A stretch of 64,000 bases of DNA, taken from NCBI GenBank assembly GCA_046233135.1, contig JBJXHN010000003.1, positions 682,001 to 746,000 on the forward strand. The letters are read 5' to 3'. The notes under the pieces were generated by a model, which was not told the DNA's origin, made no database searches, and worked only from the letters and a program-made list of their open reading frames with translations. The translations under genes and the position numbers were made by a program. This DNA comes from JBJXHN01 sp046233135 (GTDB taxonomy: Bacteria; Pseudomonadota; Alphaproteobacteria; Rhodospirillales; Rhodospirillaceae). This document shows, piece by piece, positions 52,990 to 61,594 of this stretch. Numbering within the stretch: the first letter of the stretch is position 1; each line of letters begins with the position of its first letter.

Positions 52990-53649
52990 ATGACAACCGA
53001 CCGCCCGAATACACCCCGGACCCCGGATTCCCTATCCGGCACGGCCATTCCCGACACGCCGCAGGCGCCAGACCGCAGCGGCCAGGAAGGGCACATCCGC
53101 TCTGCCCTGGATGCGGCCATCGGCGAAGCCGGCAAGGTCATCGCCTGGCTGGTTCTGGTGGGCGCGATGATCAGCGTCTACGAAGTCTGCATGCGCTATC
53201 TGTTCAACAGCCCCACGTCCTGGGTACATGAAACCACGGTGTTCCTGATCGCCGTGATCTTCGCCCTGGGCGGTCCGGTGGCCATGGCGCGGGACAAGCA
53301 CATCCGCGTGCGCCTGATCTACGATGCCGTATCAGTGCGGGCGCGCCGATGGCTGGACGTGGTCAATTCGGTGATCACCTTCCTGTTCCTGACCGGCATG
53401 ACCTATGCCGCCTGGATCATGTTCTACAAATCCACCCATGCCCCCACCGGCGTGATCCAGCTGGAACGCTCCGGCACCTCGTGGAACCCGCCGTTCCCGG
53501 CGTGGATCAAGACCGTGATCCTGATTTCCGTGGCCGTCATGCTGGTGCAGACCGTGGTTCACCTGATCCAGGCCCTGCGCGGCAAGGGCTACGACCAAGA
53601 CCGAACGCCGACCCCGGAAGCGACCGGGCCGGCCCCGAAGGAGGGCTGA
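52990..53649 (+). CDS. dctQ: TRAP transporter small membrane subunit DctQ
   Basis: 219 residues with four predicted membrane segments (AWLVLVGAMISVYEVCMRYLF, TTVFLIAVIFALGG, VVNSVITFLFLTGMTYAAWIMF, and TVILISVAVMLVQTVVHL) and the family's WVHE and RDKHIRV regions. The first ~50 residues are polar and longer than usual. AGGGAG (52978-52983) supports ATG 52990 over an upstream in-frame start. The gene ends 3 bp before dctM. Confidence 0.88.
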   Translation: MTTDRPNTPRTPDSLSGTAIPDTPQAPDRSGQEGHIRSALDAAIGEAGKVIAWLVLVGAMISVYEVCMRYLFNSPTSWVHETTVFLIAVIFALGGPVAMARDKHIRVRLIYDAVSVRARRWLDVVNSVITFLFLTGMTYAAWIMFYKSTHAPTGVIQLERSGTSWNPPFPAWIKTVILISVAVMLVQTVVHLIQALRGKGYDQDRTPTPEATGPAPKEG

Positions 53650-53652
53650 TCC

Positions 53653-54981
53653 ATGTTCAACCTCGGTCTTTCCGCCATGGGTATCGAGTGGGGTACCTAT
53701 GCCCTGGTCGGCAGTATCTTTCTGCTGCTGCTGACCGGCCTGCCGCTGGCCTTCGTCACCGGACTGGCGGCCCTGTTCTTCACCTTCGGCTGGTTCGGCC
53801 CGATGGCCCTGCCGCTGGTGACCGCCCGGGTCTACGGCTTCATCACCGAATACTCCCTGGTCGCCGTACCCATGTTCGTCTTCATGGCCAGCCTGCTCGA
53901 CCGGTCGGGCATCGCCAGGGACCTGTTCAACGGCATGCGCATCCTGGCCGGCCGGGTGCCGGGCGGGGTCGCCGTGCAGACCCTGGTGGTGGCCTTCTTC
54001 CTGGCCGCCATGTCGGGCATCATCGGCGGCGAAATCGTGCTGCTGGGCATCCTCGCCCTGCCGCAGATGCTGCGCCTGGGCTATGACCGCAACATCTCCA
54101 TCGGCGTGGTCTGTGCCGGCGGCTCGCTGGGCACCATGATGCCGCCGTCCATCGTGCTGATCATCTACGGCCTGATGGCCTCGGTCTCCATCGCCGACCT
54201 GTTCACCGCCGCCATCACCCCGGCCGCCGTTCTGATGTTCTCCTACATGGGCTATGTGCTGTTCCGCACCCTGCGCAACCCCGACCTCGGCCCGCCGATG
54301 TCCGTCGAGGAAGCCCACATGCCCTTCTCCGAGAAACTGAAGGCGATGCGGGCCATGGTGCTGCCGGCGATGATCGCCTTCCTGGTGCTGGGCACGATCT
54401 ACGGCGGCGTGGCCTCGGTCACCGAAGCGGCGGCGATGGGCGTCATCGGCGTGTTCGCCGCCACCATCGTCCGCCGCGAACTGACCTTCCACCTGGTCCA
54501 TGAAGCGGTGGTCCAGACCCTGAACACCTGTGGCATGATCATCTGGATCGGCATCGGCGCCGCCGCGCTGGTCGGCGTCTACAACCTGATGGGCGGCAAC
54601 GCCTTCGTCTCCAACACCATTCTGGGCATCGACGCGCCGCCGGTGGTGATCATCATGGTGATGATGCTGATCCTGCTGGTGCTGGGCCTGTTCCTGGACT
54701 GGATCGGCATCGCCATGCTGGCCCTGCCCATCTTCGTGCCGATCGTCGTCAAGCTCGGCTACGACCCGGTCTGGTTCGGCATCCTGTTTGCCGTGAACAT
54801 GCAGGTCAGCTTCCTCAGCCCGCCCTTCGGCCCGGCCGCCTTCTACCTCAAGGGCGTTGCCCCGTCATCGATCACCCTGAAGCACATCTATGCCTCGGTG
54901 ATGCCCTTCATCGCCATTCAGATGATCGTGCTCGCCATCATTCTGTTCTACCCGCCCATCGCCATGTGGATGCTGGATTAG
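53653..54981 (+). CDS. dctM: TRAP transporter large membrane subunit DctM
   Basis: 442 residues, a typical DctM with about 12 hydrophobic segments. Recognizable parts are TGLPLAFVTGLAALFF, VPMFVFMASLLDRSGIARDLF, GGSLGTMMPPSIVLIIYG, and GLFLDWIGIAMLALPIFVPI. It forms the ion-driven transport channel together with DctQ. It starts 3 bp after dctQ and is followed 10 bp later by dgoD, so uptake and catabolism are made from one transcript. Confidence 0.92.
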   Translation: MFNLGLSAMGIEWGTYALVGSIFLLLLTGLPLAFVTGLAALFFTFGWFGPMALPLVTARVYGFITEYSLVAVPMFVFMASLLDRSGIARDLFNGMRILAGRVPGGVAVQTLVVAFFLAAMSGIIGGEIVLLGILALPQMLRLGYDRNISIGVVCAGGSLGTMMPPSIVLIIYGLMASVSIADLFTAAITPAAVLMFSYMGYVLFRTLRNPDLGPPMSVEEAHMPFSEKLKAMRAMVLPAMIAFLVLGTIYGGVASVTEAAAMGVIGVFAATIVRRELTFHLVHEAVVQTLNTCGMIIWIGIGAAALVGVYNLMGGNAFVSNTILGIDAPPVVIIMVMMLILLVLGLFLDWIGIAMLALPIFVPIVVKLGYDPVWFGILFAVNMQVSFLSPPFGPAAFYLKGVAPSSITLKHIYASVMPFIAIQMIVLAIILFYPPIAMWMLD

Positions 54982-54991
54982 GAGCCTGACC

Positions 54992-56140
54992 ATGAAGATC
55001 ACCAAGCTGTCCACCTGGCAGGTTCCGCCCCGCTGGCTGTTCCTGAAGATCGAAACCGACGAGGGGGTATCCGGCTGGGGCGAGCCGGTCATCGAAGGCC
55101 GCGCCGCCACCGTCGAGGCCGCCGTCCACGAACTGGCCGACCAACTGATCGGCCAGGACCCCCGGCGGATCGAGGACATCTGGACCACCCTCTATCGCTG
55201 CGGCTTCTATCGCGGCGGCCCGATCCTGATGAGCGCCATCGCCGGCATCGATCAGGCCCTGTGGGACATCAAGGGCAAGGCCCTGGGGGTGCCGGTGCAC
55301 GACCTGCTGGGCGGCCGGGTGCGCGACAAGATGCGCATGTACTGCTGGCTGGGCGGCGACCGGCCGGCGGATATCGGCCGCCAGGCCAGGGAGGTGGTGG
55401 CCAAGGGCTTCACCGCCTTCAAGATGAACGGCACGCCGGAACTGCAGATCGTCGATTCCCACCGCAAGGTCGACGAGGCCGTCGCCCGGGTCGCCGAGGC
55501 CCGGGAGGCCGTCGGGCCGGATGTGGGGATCGCCATCGACTTCCACGGCCGGGTGCACCGCCCCATGGCCAAGGCCCTGCTGCGCGAACTGGAGCCCTAT
55601 CATCCCCTGTTCGTCGAGGAACCGGTGCTGCCCGAGCACCTGCACTGCCTGCCCCAGCTCACCGCCGGCCTGGGGTATCCGATCGCCACCGGCGAGCGCC
55701 TGTTCACCCGCTACGACTTCCGTTCGATCCTGGAAGCCCGCTGCGTTGATATCGTCCAGCCCGACCTCTCCCATTGCGGCGGCCTGACCGAGGGGCGCAA
55801 GATCGCCACCCTGGCCGAGACTTTCGACGTCGCCGTCGCCCCCCACTGCCCGCTGGGGCCGCTGACCCTGGCGGTTTCCCTGCAACTGGATGCGGTGTCC
55901 CACAATGCCTTCATCCAGGAACAAAGCATGGGGATCCACTACAACACCGGCAACGACGTGCTCGACTACCTGGTGGATCCCGCGCCCCTGCGCATCGAAG
56001 ACGGCTTCACCACCATCCCCACAGGCCCCGGCCTGGGGGTGGAGATCAACGAAGAGTACGTGATCGAACGGTCCAAGGTGGGGCATCGCTGGCGCAACCC
56101 GGTGTGGCGCCACGAGGACGGGAGCATAGCGGAATGGTAG
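54992..56140 (+). CDS. dgoD: D-galactonate dehydratase
   Basis: 382 residues of the enolase/mandelate racemase superfamily. Metal ligands appear in IDFHGRVH (Asp), VEEPVLPEHL (Glu) and TGERLFTRYDF (Glu), and the general acid/base His in PHCPLGPLTLAVS. The sequence follows E. coli DgoD closely in these areas (RGGPILMSAIAGIDQALWDIKGK). It converts galactonate to 2-keto-3-deoxygalactonate, which suits the kinase and aldolase downstream. It ends with a 7-bp overlap into the next dehydratase gene. Confidence 0.9.
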   Translation: MKITKLSTWQVPPRWLFLKIETDEGVSGWGEPVIEGRAATVEAAVHELADQLIGQDPRRIEDIWTTLYRCGFYRGGPILMSAIAGIDQALWDIKGKALGVPVHDLLGGRVRDKMRMYCWLGGDRPADIGRQAREVVAKGFTAFKMNGTPELQIVDSHRKVDEAVARVAEAREAVGPDVGIAIDFHGRVHRPMAKALLRELEPYHPLFVEEPVLPEHLHCLPQLTAGLGYPIATGERLFTRYDFRSILEARCVDIVQPDLSHCGGLTEGRKIATLAETFDVAVAPHCPLGPLTLAVSLQLDAVSHNAFIQEQSMGIHYNTGNDVLDYLVDPAPLRIEDGFTTIPTGPGLGVEINEEYVIERSKVGHRWRNPVWRHEDGSIAEW

Positions 56141-58359
56141 AACCATCCTCACCCGGAACCGGGGGCACCACCGCCCCTGGTGACCGTCCCAACAGCCCGG
56201 TGGTCATCGACGAGACCGCCAACCCCTATCGGGACTGCATCCAGGGGCTGGCCAACGAGCCGATCACCGTGGTCCGCCTGCTGGAAGACGCCCGGCGCGA
56301 GCTGCCGCCCACCAGTCCGCTGGCCGACCTCTCCGACCTGACCCAGGCCGAGGTGGTGAACCGGCTGGTGGCCAACCGTCCCCGGGTGGCGATCATCGCC
56401 GGATCCGCCGACCACCCCGCCCACCTGCTGGACCGCGCCCACACCCTGATGGCCGCGGCGCGGATCTGGCAGAACGGCGGCGTGCCCTTCACCTTTGGCG
56501 TGCCGGTGATCTGCGACGGCACCGCCCAGAACAACATCGGCCAAAGCTACAGCCTGGCGTCGCGCAACGACACCGCCCGGGCGGTCAACATCACCTTCGA
56601 AGGCCATAGCTACCACGCCGCCTACGTGCTGTCGGGCTGCGACAAAAGCCCCTCGGCGATCCTGTCGGGCCTCGCCGCCGCCGAGGTGGCCCGCCGCCAT
56701 CGCGGGGATCAGGCACCGGTCTGGGCGGTGTTCGCCCCCGAACACGTGCTGAAGGGCGGCAAGGTTCCGGCCGATACCCGCAAGGCCCTGGACGCCCTGG
56801 CCGATGACGCCCGCGCGGCCGGCCACGGGGATCTCGCCGAGGATATCCACGAGAACCTGCGCTATATCCTGCAATGCTCCTCCGACGAGGCCTTTGCCGG
56901 CCAGCTGAAGCGGGCGCGGAATCTGGGGCTGATCGACGGCGAGACGGAACGCCGCCTGCTCAACAGCCTGGCGGCCCATACCTGCGACAGCCACGGCGGA
57001 GTCTGCGCCTTCAACGGCACGGGCAATTCCTCGCGCACCATGGTCGCCGCCCTGGGGCTCACACCACCGGAACTGGAGCTGCTGACCAGCCTGCCCGGGG
57101 ACGAGGCGGTGATGATCGGCGTGGACGGGCTGTTCGCGCTGTTCAACAAGCCCGAGTTCAGCGTCTGCGCTCTGCTGAAGGCCAATTTCGCCAATCTGGT
57201 GCGCATCCACGGCGCCACCGGCTCATCCAGCAACATCCTGCTGCACCTGCCCTGCATCATGCGGCACGCCGGGTTTGACGTGACTATCGACGACTACCGC
57301 GCCGTCCGCGACGCCACGCCGGTGCCGGAAATCTTCGCCCACAGCCTGACCGAAAACCGCGATACCTTCGTCCTCGCCCAGCAGTTCCTGGCCGGGCAGC
57401 ACCGGGGCATGGAAAGCCTCTATCGGGTGTTGGTGGATCTTGGGGTGCCCATGGATCTGGACGCCCCGACGGTTACCGGCACCACCTGGGGCCAGCGCAT
57501 CGCCGATCTGACCACGCCGGTCGATCCCTCTCTGGGGGATGCGGCGGTGATCCGCAGCAAGCCGATCCGCCGCCTGTCGGGGGTGGAGATCCTGGGCGGC
57601 AGCTTCCTGGACAGCTGCGCGGTCAAGGTGTCGGGCATGTCCGACGCCCAATACACCCACTTCGACGACCACGTGTTCATGGTGCGCTACTACGAAAACG
57701 AACACGTCTGTAACGCCGATTTCGCCGCCAGGGACCTGATCGACCGCCTGCGCCGCACCGACGGTGTGGACGGCGCCCTGATCCGGGCTGTGGTCGCCCG
57801 CAACGGCGGTCCGGCGATCCCTGCGGATACGGATATCACCACCGATCCAACCGCTTTCCGCGCCCTGCTGGAAGCCCATGCCCTGTGCTTCGCTTTCCTG
57901 ATCGGCGGCCAGGGTCCCATGGCCTATGGCATGCCCGAGATGTTTTCCCCCAGCCAGAACCTGCGTCACCATCGGGTGCTGGAGGCTTCGTCGATCCTGA
58001 TGACCGACGGGCGCTATTCGGGGGTGACCAAGGGCGCCTGCATCGGCCATGTGACGCCGGAAGCGTTCGACGGCGGCGGCATCGGCTATCTGCGGGACGG
58101 CGATATCCTGCGCCTGCGCCTCTCCAAGCGGCGGATCGACCTGCTCGACCGCACGGCCTTTCTGGAGGGGCGGGAGGAAACGGTGGATCCCGTGGGCGCC
58201 CCGGACCGCGCCGGCCTCCATGCCGCCCGGCAGGCGCGGATGGAGCGCCGCCGTCTGGATATCGCCGCCTGCAATGTGATGGACCTGGTGTCCGACGCCG
58301 CCCGCGGCGTGGTCCCCCGGATCGTGGACCAGCGCGCCATCCTTTCCTGGAAGGAGTAA
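56134..58359 (+). CDS. IlvD/Edd-family dehydratase
   Basis: 741 residues, longer than IlvD (about 615). Fe-S cysteines are suggested by SGCDKSPSA, HTCDSHGG and GVCAFNGTGNS, and the C-terminal part has the family's DGRYSGVTKGACIGHVTPEA. Members dehydrate sugar acids or dihydroxy acids. Because DgoD already covers galactonate, this enzyme may act on a related aldonate (for example from another sugar of the same configuration), or the two may be redundant; the sequence does not tell. The ATG at 56134 lies inside the end of dgoD, with GGGAG about ten bases upstream. Confidence 0.82.
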   Translation: MVEPSSPGTGGTTAPGDRPNSPVVIDETANPYRDCIQGLANEPITVVRLLEDARRELPPTSPLADLSDLTQAEVVNRLVANRPRVAIIAGSADHPAHLLDRAHTLMAAARIWQNGGVPFTFGVPVICDGTAQNNIGQSYSLASRNDTARAVNITFEGHSYHAAYVLSGCDKSPSAILSGLAAAEVARRHRGDQAPVWAVFAPEHVLKGGKVPADTRKALDALADDARAAGHGDLAEDIHENLRYILQCSSDEAFAGQLKRARNLGLIDGETERRLLNSLAAHTCDSHGGVCAFNGTGNSSRTMVAALGLTPPELELLTSLPGDEAVMIGVDGLFALFNKPEFSVCALLKANFANLVRIHGATGSSSNILLHLPCIMRHAGFDVTIDDYRAVRDATPVPEIFAHSLTENRDTFVLAQQFLAGQHRGMESLYRVLVDLGVPMDLDAPTVTGTTWGQRIADLTTPVDPSLGDAAVIRSKPIRRLSGVEILGGSFLDSCAVKVSGMSDAQYTHFDDHVFMVRYYENEHVCNADFAARDLIDRLRRTDGVDGALIRAVVARNGGPAIPADTDITTDPTAFRALLEAHALCFAFLIGGQGPMAYGMPEMFSPSQNLRHHRVLEASSILMTDGRYSGVTKGACIGHVTPEAFDGGGIGYLRDGDILRLRLSKRRIDLLDRTAFLEGREETVDPVGAPDRAGLHAARQARMERRRLDIAACNVMDLVSDAARGVVPRIVDQRAILSWKE

Positions 58360-58363
58360 TCCC

Positions 58364-59002
58364 ATGGCCGACCTGTTCGAAACCATCCTGGCCGACGTTC
58401 CCCTGGTCGCCATTCTGCGCGGGGTCACGCCGGACTCCATTCTGCCCGTCGCCGACGCCTTGATGGCCGGCGGTTTCCGACTGATCGAGGTGCCGCTGAA
58501 CTCGCCCGATGCCTTCACCAGCATCGGCAAGCTGGCCCATCATTGTCCCCAGACAGTGATGGTCGGCGCCGGCACGGTGCTGACACCGGAAGACGTGGGC
58601 CGCGTGGCCGATGCCGGCGGTCGGCTGCTGGTCACCCCGAATACGGATCCGGAGGTGATCACGGCCGGTGTCGCCGCCGACATGATCCCCCTGCCCGGCT
58701 TCCTGACTCCCAGCGAAGCCTTTGCCGCCCTGAAGGCCGGCGCCCGGGGGCTGAAGCTGTTCCCGGCCTCGCGCATGGGGGCGGGTTACCTGAAGGACCT
58801 GCGGGCGGTGCTGCCGCCGGCGACGCCGGTGATGCCCGTCGGCGGCATGGACCTGGCGACCCTGGCCGAATGGCGGGCGGTGGGAGCGGACGGCTTCGGC
58901 TTCGGCTCCAACCTGTTCAAGCCCGGCCGCCCCCCCGCCGAGATCGAGGCCGCCGCCCGCGCCCTGGTGGCTGGCTGGCGTGATCTGGCGAAAGCGGCCT
59001 GA
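58364..59002 (+). CDS. dgoA: 2-keto-3-deoxy-6-phosphogalactonate aldolase
   Basis: 212 residues of the KDPG/KDPGal aldolase family. The catalytic Glu42 lies in IEVPLNSP and the Schiff-base Lys131 in LKLFPAS, with GVTPD, GAGTVLTPEDV and VGGMDL also present. The LNSP form after the glutamate is that of DgoA rather than Eda. It splits KDPGal into pyruvate and glyceraldehyde-3-phosphate. It starts 4 bp after the dehydratase stop. Confidence 0.88.
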   Translation: MADLFETILADVPLVAILRGVTPDSILPVADALMAGGFRLIEVPLNSPDAFTSIGKLAHHCPQTVMVGAGTVLTPEDVGRVADAGGRLLVTPNTDPEVITAGVAADMIPLPGFLTPSEAFAALKAGARGLKLFPASRMGAGYLKDLRAVLPPATPVMPVGGMDLATLAEWRAVGADGFGFGSNLFKPGRPPAEIEAAARALVAGWRDLAKAA

Positions 59003-59025
59003 CAATGGCACCGGAGGGAACCCCG

Positions 59026-59967
59026 ATGGGCGGACCGGCCTTGATCCTGGTGGACTGGGGGACCTCGGCCTTCCGCGCCTGGCTGGTGGAGGCGGAGACC
59101 GGGGCGATCCTCGGTCATCTGCCCGACGGAGAGGGCATGCGCGCCCTGGCCGGCAGGTCCTTCGCCGCCTATTGCGCCGACCGGCTGGGGCCGTGGCTGG
59201 CCCGGGGTCCGCGCCCGCCGGTCTATATGGCCGGCATGGTGGGCGCCCCCACCGGCTGGATCGCCGCACCGCAGCCGGCCCTGCCGCTGCGCCCCGAAGA
59301 GCTGGCCGCCCATGTGATGGCCGCACCGGGGATGGACGACGCCTGGATCCTGCCCGGCGTCCGGGTGGACAGCACCGCCCCGGACCGGGTGGACGTGATG
59401 CGGGGTGAAGAGGTGCAGATCCTCGGTGCCCTGCACCATGCGGGCCGCAGCGACGCGGTGCTGTGCCTGCCGGGGACCCACAGCAAATGGGCACGGGTGA
59501 CGAACGGCGTGCTGGACGATTTCACCACCTTCATGACCGGCGAGATTTACGGCGCCCTGCTCTCGGCCACCCTGTTGGGCCAGGGCTGCGACCCGTCCGC
59601 CCATGGTGCGCCAGGGGCGTTCCAGGCCGGTCTGGCGGAAGCGGAGCGGACAGGCGGTGCCGGCGGCCTGCTGGCACACGCCTTCGCCGCCCGCACCCGG
59701 CGGCTCTATCGGGATCTGGGGACGGACGACGTGCCGGCTTTCCTGTCGGGCCTTCTGATCGGCGAGGAACTGGCCGGCGCGACGGCCCTGGGTTATCTGC
59801 CCCAGGACACGGTGCTGCTGGTGGGAGCCACGACCCTGACGGCGCGCTACGGCGAGGCCCTGTCCAAGCGCGGCATCGCCCCCGTCGCCATCCCGGCGGC
59901 AGAGGCGACCCTGAGCGGAGCCTTGATGCTGGCGCGGATGCATCTGGCCGCCGGGCATAGGTCATAG
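59026..59967 (+). CDS. dgoK: 2-keto-3-deoxygalactonokinase
   Basis: 313 residues, DgoK family. The phosphate-binding start is ILVDWGTSAFRAWLV; further hallmarks are MAGMVGAPTGWI, MRGEEVQILGAL, LPGTHSKWA, and FTTFMTGEIYG. It phosphorylates 2-keto-3-deoxygalactonate before the aldolase step, closing the De Ley-Doudoroff route in this operon. ATG 59026 is chosen because GGAGGGAA precedes it; an in-frame ATG at 59005 would add seven residues and has no ribosome site. Confidence 0.9.
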   Translation: MGGPALILVDWGTSAFRAWLVEAETGAILGHLPDGEGMRALAGRSFAAYCADRLGPWLARGPRPPVYMAGMVGAPTGWIAAPQPALPLRPEELAAHVMAAPGMDDAWILPGVRVDSTAPDRVDVMRGEEVQILGALHHAGRSDAVLCLPGTHSKWARVTNGVLDDFTTFMTGEIYGALLSATLLGQGCDPSAHGAPGAFQAGLAEAERTGGAGGLLAHAFAARTRRLYRDLGTDDVPAFLSGLLIGEELAGATALGYLPQDTVLLVGATTLTARYGEALSKRGIAPVAIPAAEATLSGALMLARMHLAAGHRS

Positions 59968-60010
59968 CAACCTGAAGCACCGCCAACACCACGAAATTTC
60001 GTTGCCAAAG

Positions 60011-60036
60011 GCATTTAATGCATCCACATTAAATGC
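60011..60036. promoter_or_regulatory. Operator of the BrnT/BrnA pair
   Basis: GCATTTAATG and CATTAAATGC form a perfect 10-bp inverted repeat with a 6-bp spacer, three bases before the brnT start. BrnA antitoxins autoregulate by binding upstream, so this is the likely site. Confidence 0.6.
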
Positions 60037-60039
60037 ACC

Positions 60040-60288
60040 ATGCGGATCTTCTGGGACGAGCCGAAGCGGCGCACCAACCTCGCCAAGAACGGAATTGACT
60101 TCGCAAAGATCGACCAGGAGTTTTTCCTGGAAGCGGTGATTCTCCCGGCGAAGCTGGGCCGCTATATCGCAGTGGGGGATCTGCAAGGCACGATCATCGT
60201 TGCCGTCGTGTTCAAGCCGCTGGGATCAGAAGCGCTTTCTTTGATCTCAGCTCGACCGGCGAGCCGAAAGGAAAGGAACCTGCTGTGA
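60040..60288 (+). CDS. brnT: BrnT-family ribonuclease toxin
   Basis: 82 residues; normal BrnT size is about 90. The pattern FWDEPKRRTNLAKNGIDFAKI is the family hallmark start, followed by GRYIAVGDLQGTIIVAVVF and LISARPASRKERNLL, which match the strand and the conserved RxASRKER end. BrnT cleaves RNA and halts growth when not neutralized. It overlaps the antitoxin gene by 4 bp. Confidence 0.85.
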   Translation: MRIFWDEPKRRTNLAKNGIDFAKIDQEFFLEAVILPAKLGRYIAVGDLQGTIIVAVVFKPLGSEALSLISARPASRKERNLL

Positions 60289-60608
60289 GCAAGTTCAGTT
60301 CGAAACGTCCCTTGACCGACGCTGAAGAGGCCGAAATTCAGCGGATGATCGCGTCTGACCCGGACAACCCCGAGATAACAGACCAGCAGATGCTCCAGGC
60401 CCAGCCGTTCACAGAGGTATTCCCCGCCTTGGCAGAAAGCGCGAAACGGTCCCGAGGTCGCCCCCCCGTGGACAGACCCAAGCAACAGGTTGCCATTCGG
60501 CTCGATCAGGATGTGATCGAAAAATTCAAGGCAGATGGCCCTGGATGGCAATCCCGAATGAATGATGCGCTCAGGGAAGCGGCTGGATTGGACAAAAACG
60601 GACGGTAA
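60285..60608 (+). CDS. brnA: BrnA-family antitoxin
   Basis: 107 residues. The N-terminal part (LTDAEEAEIQRMIASDPDNPEITDQQM) should wrap the toxin; the C-terminal half (GRPPVDRPKQQVAIRLDQDVIEKFKADGPGWQSRMNDALREA) is the RHH-type DNA-binding domain typical of BrnA. It starts with GTG overlapping the toxin stop, the usual toxin-first order. It neutralizes BrnT and probably represses the pair at the upstream palindrome. Confidence 0.87.
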   Translation: MSKFSSKRPLTDAEEAEIQRMIASDPDNPEITDQQMLQAQPFTEVFPALAESAKRSRGRPPVDRPKQQVAIRLDQDVIEKFKADGPGWQSRMNDALREAAGLDKNGR

Positions 60609-60727
60609 TCTCTCCTGCTTGTCCGCCTCGCCGCCCAGTTCCCCATCCGCATGGATCGGCTCCATCTCATGCATACCAAGGAACAGTAGCCCCCCGCGAG
60701 CTGTCGCCACAACCAGAGAAAGGCAGA

Positions 60728-61594
60728 TCAACTCCCTAGGGCAGACACCGCCCCCTCTTCCAGGAACTCCCGGATCGGGGTGATCTGTTCTGGCACGTTC
60801 AGCGCCGGCGCATGCCCCATTCCCGGGAAAGTGATCAGCCGCGCACAGGGGCCGCGACGGGTCATGTCCTCGGCCCATTCCGCCGTGATCAGATCGCTGT
60901 CCGCCCCGCGATAGAGCAGCACCCGGGCGCGGATCTTGTCCCACACATCCCACTGGGTGTAGTCACCGGGGTGGCTGCGAAACTGTTCCACCATCATCGG
61001 ATCATAGTGCACCGTCAGCCGCCCGTCGTCCCGCCGCCGCGCCGAGGTCTCGGCCATGTGGCGCCATTGGTCGTCGGGCAGCCAGCCATAGGGCTTGTAG
61101 ACCGTGCGCAGAAAGCCTTCCAGCGCCCGCAGGGTATCGAAGGTCGGCGGACTGCCAGCATAGGCCAGGATGCGCTCCACCGCCGCCGGCACCAGGGCCG
61201 GGGCGATATCGTTGACCACCAGATGGGTGATGCGGTCGCGCAGGTCCCCGCCAGCGAGCCGGATGCCCAGCGCCCCGCCCATCGACGTGCCTACCCAGCG
61301 CACCCGGTTCAGGCCGTAGTGATCCAGCAGGGCCTGGGCATGCTCGGCATAGACCTTCAGGCAATAATCCCGCTTCGGCTCCGCCGCCCACTGGCTGAGA
61401 CCGCGCCCCAGGGTGTCGGGGGCGATGATGTGATAGCGGTCGGCCAATGCGCGGGCCAGGGGATCGAAGTCCCGACCGGTGCGGGCAAGGCCGTGCCACA
61501 TCACCACCGTTTCCCGCGAGGGATCGCCCCATTCGGTAACGTGGATCTCGTGGCCGCCACAGGTGACGTACGCGCTGCGTGGACTGCCGGTCAT
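60728..61594 (-). CDS. Alpha/beta hydrolase
   Basis: 288 residues. It has the oxyanion region WHGLARTGRDFD, the nucleophile motif GTSMGG, an Asp in YRGADSDLI and a His in GMGHAPAL, i.e. a complete catalytic triad. It resembles general esterases/lactonases of this fold; the substrate is not readable from sequence. Its start overlaps the livM stop by ATGA, so it is the last gene of the Liv-type transporter operon. It may act on the imported compound, such as an amide or ester, but this is a guess from position. Confidence 0.82.
   Translation of the reverse strand: MTGSPRSAYVTCGGHEIHVTEWGDPSRETVVMWHGLARTGRDFDPLARALADRYHIIAPDTLGRGLSQWAAEPKRDYCLKVYAEHAQALLDHYGLNRVRWVGTSMGGALGIRLAGGDLRDRITHLVVNDIAPALVPAAVERILAYAGSPPTFDTLRALEGFLRTVYKPYGWLPDDQWRHMAETSARRRDDGRLTVHYDPMMVEQFRSHPGDYTQWDVWDKIRARVLLYRGADSDLITAEWAEDMTRRGPCARLITFPGMGHAPALNVPEQITPIREFLEEGAVSALGS

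Noticed and set aside
60609..60727. Possible coding fragment between brnA and the hydrolase
   Set aside because: Open minus-strand codons exist but show no start with a ribosome site and no family pattern; treated as spacer.
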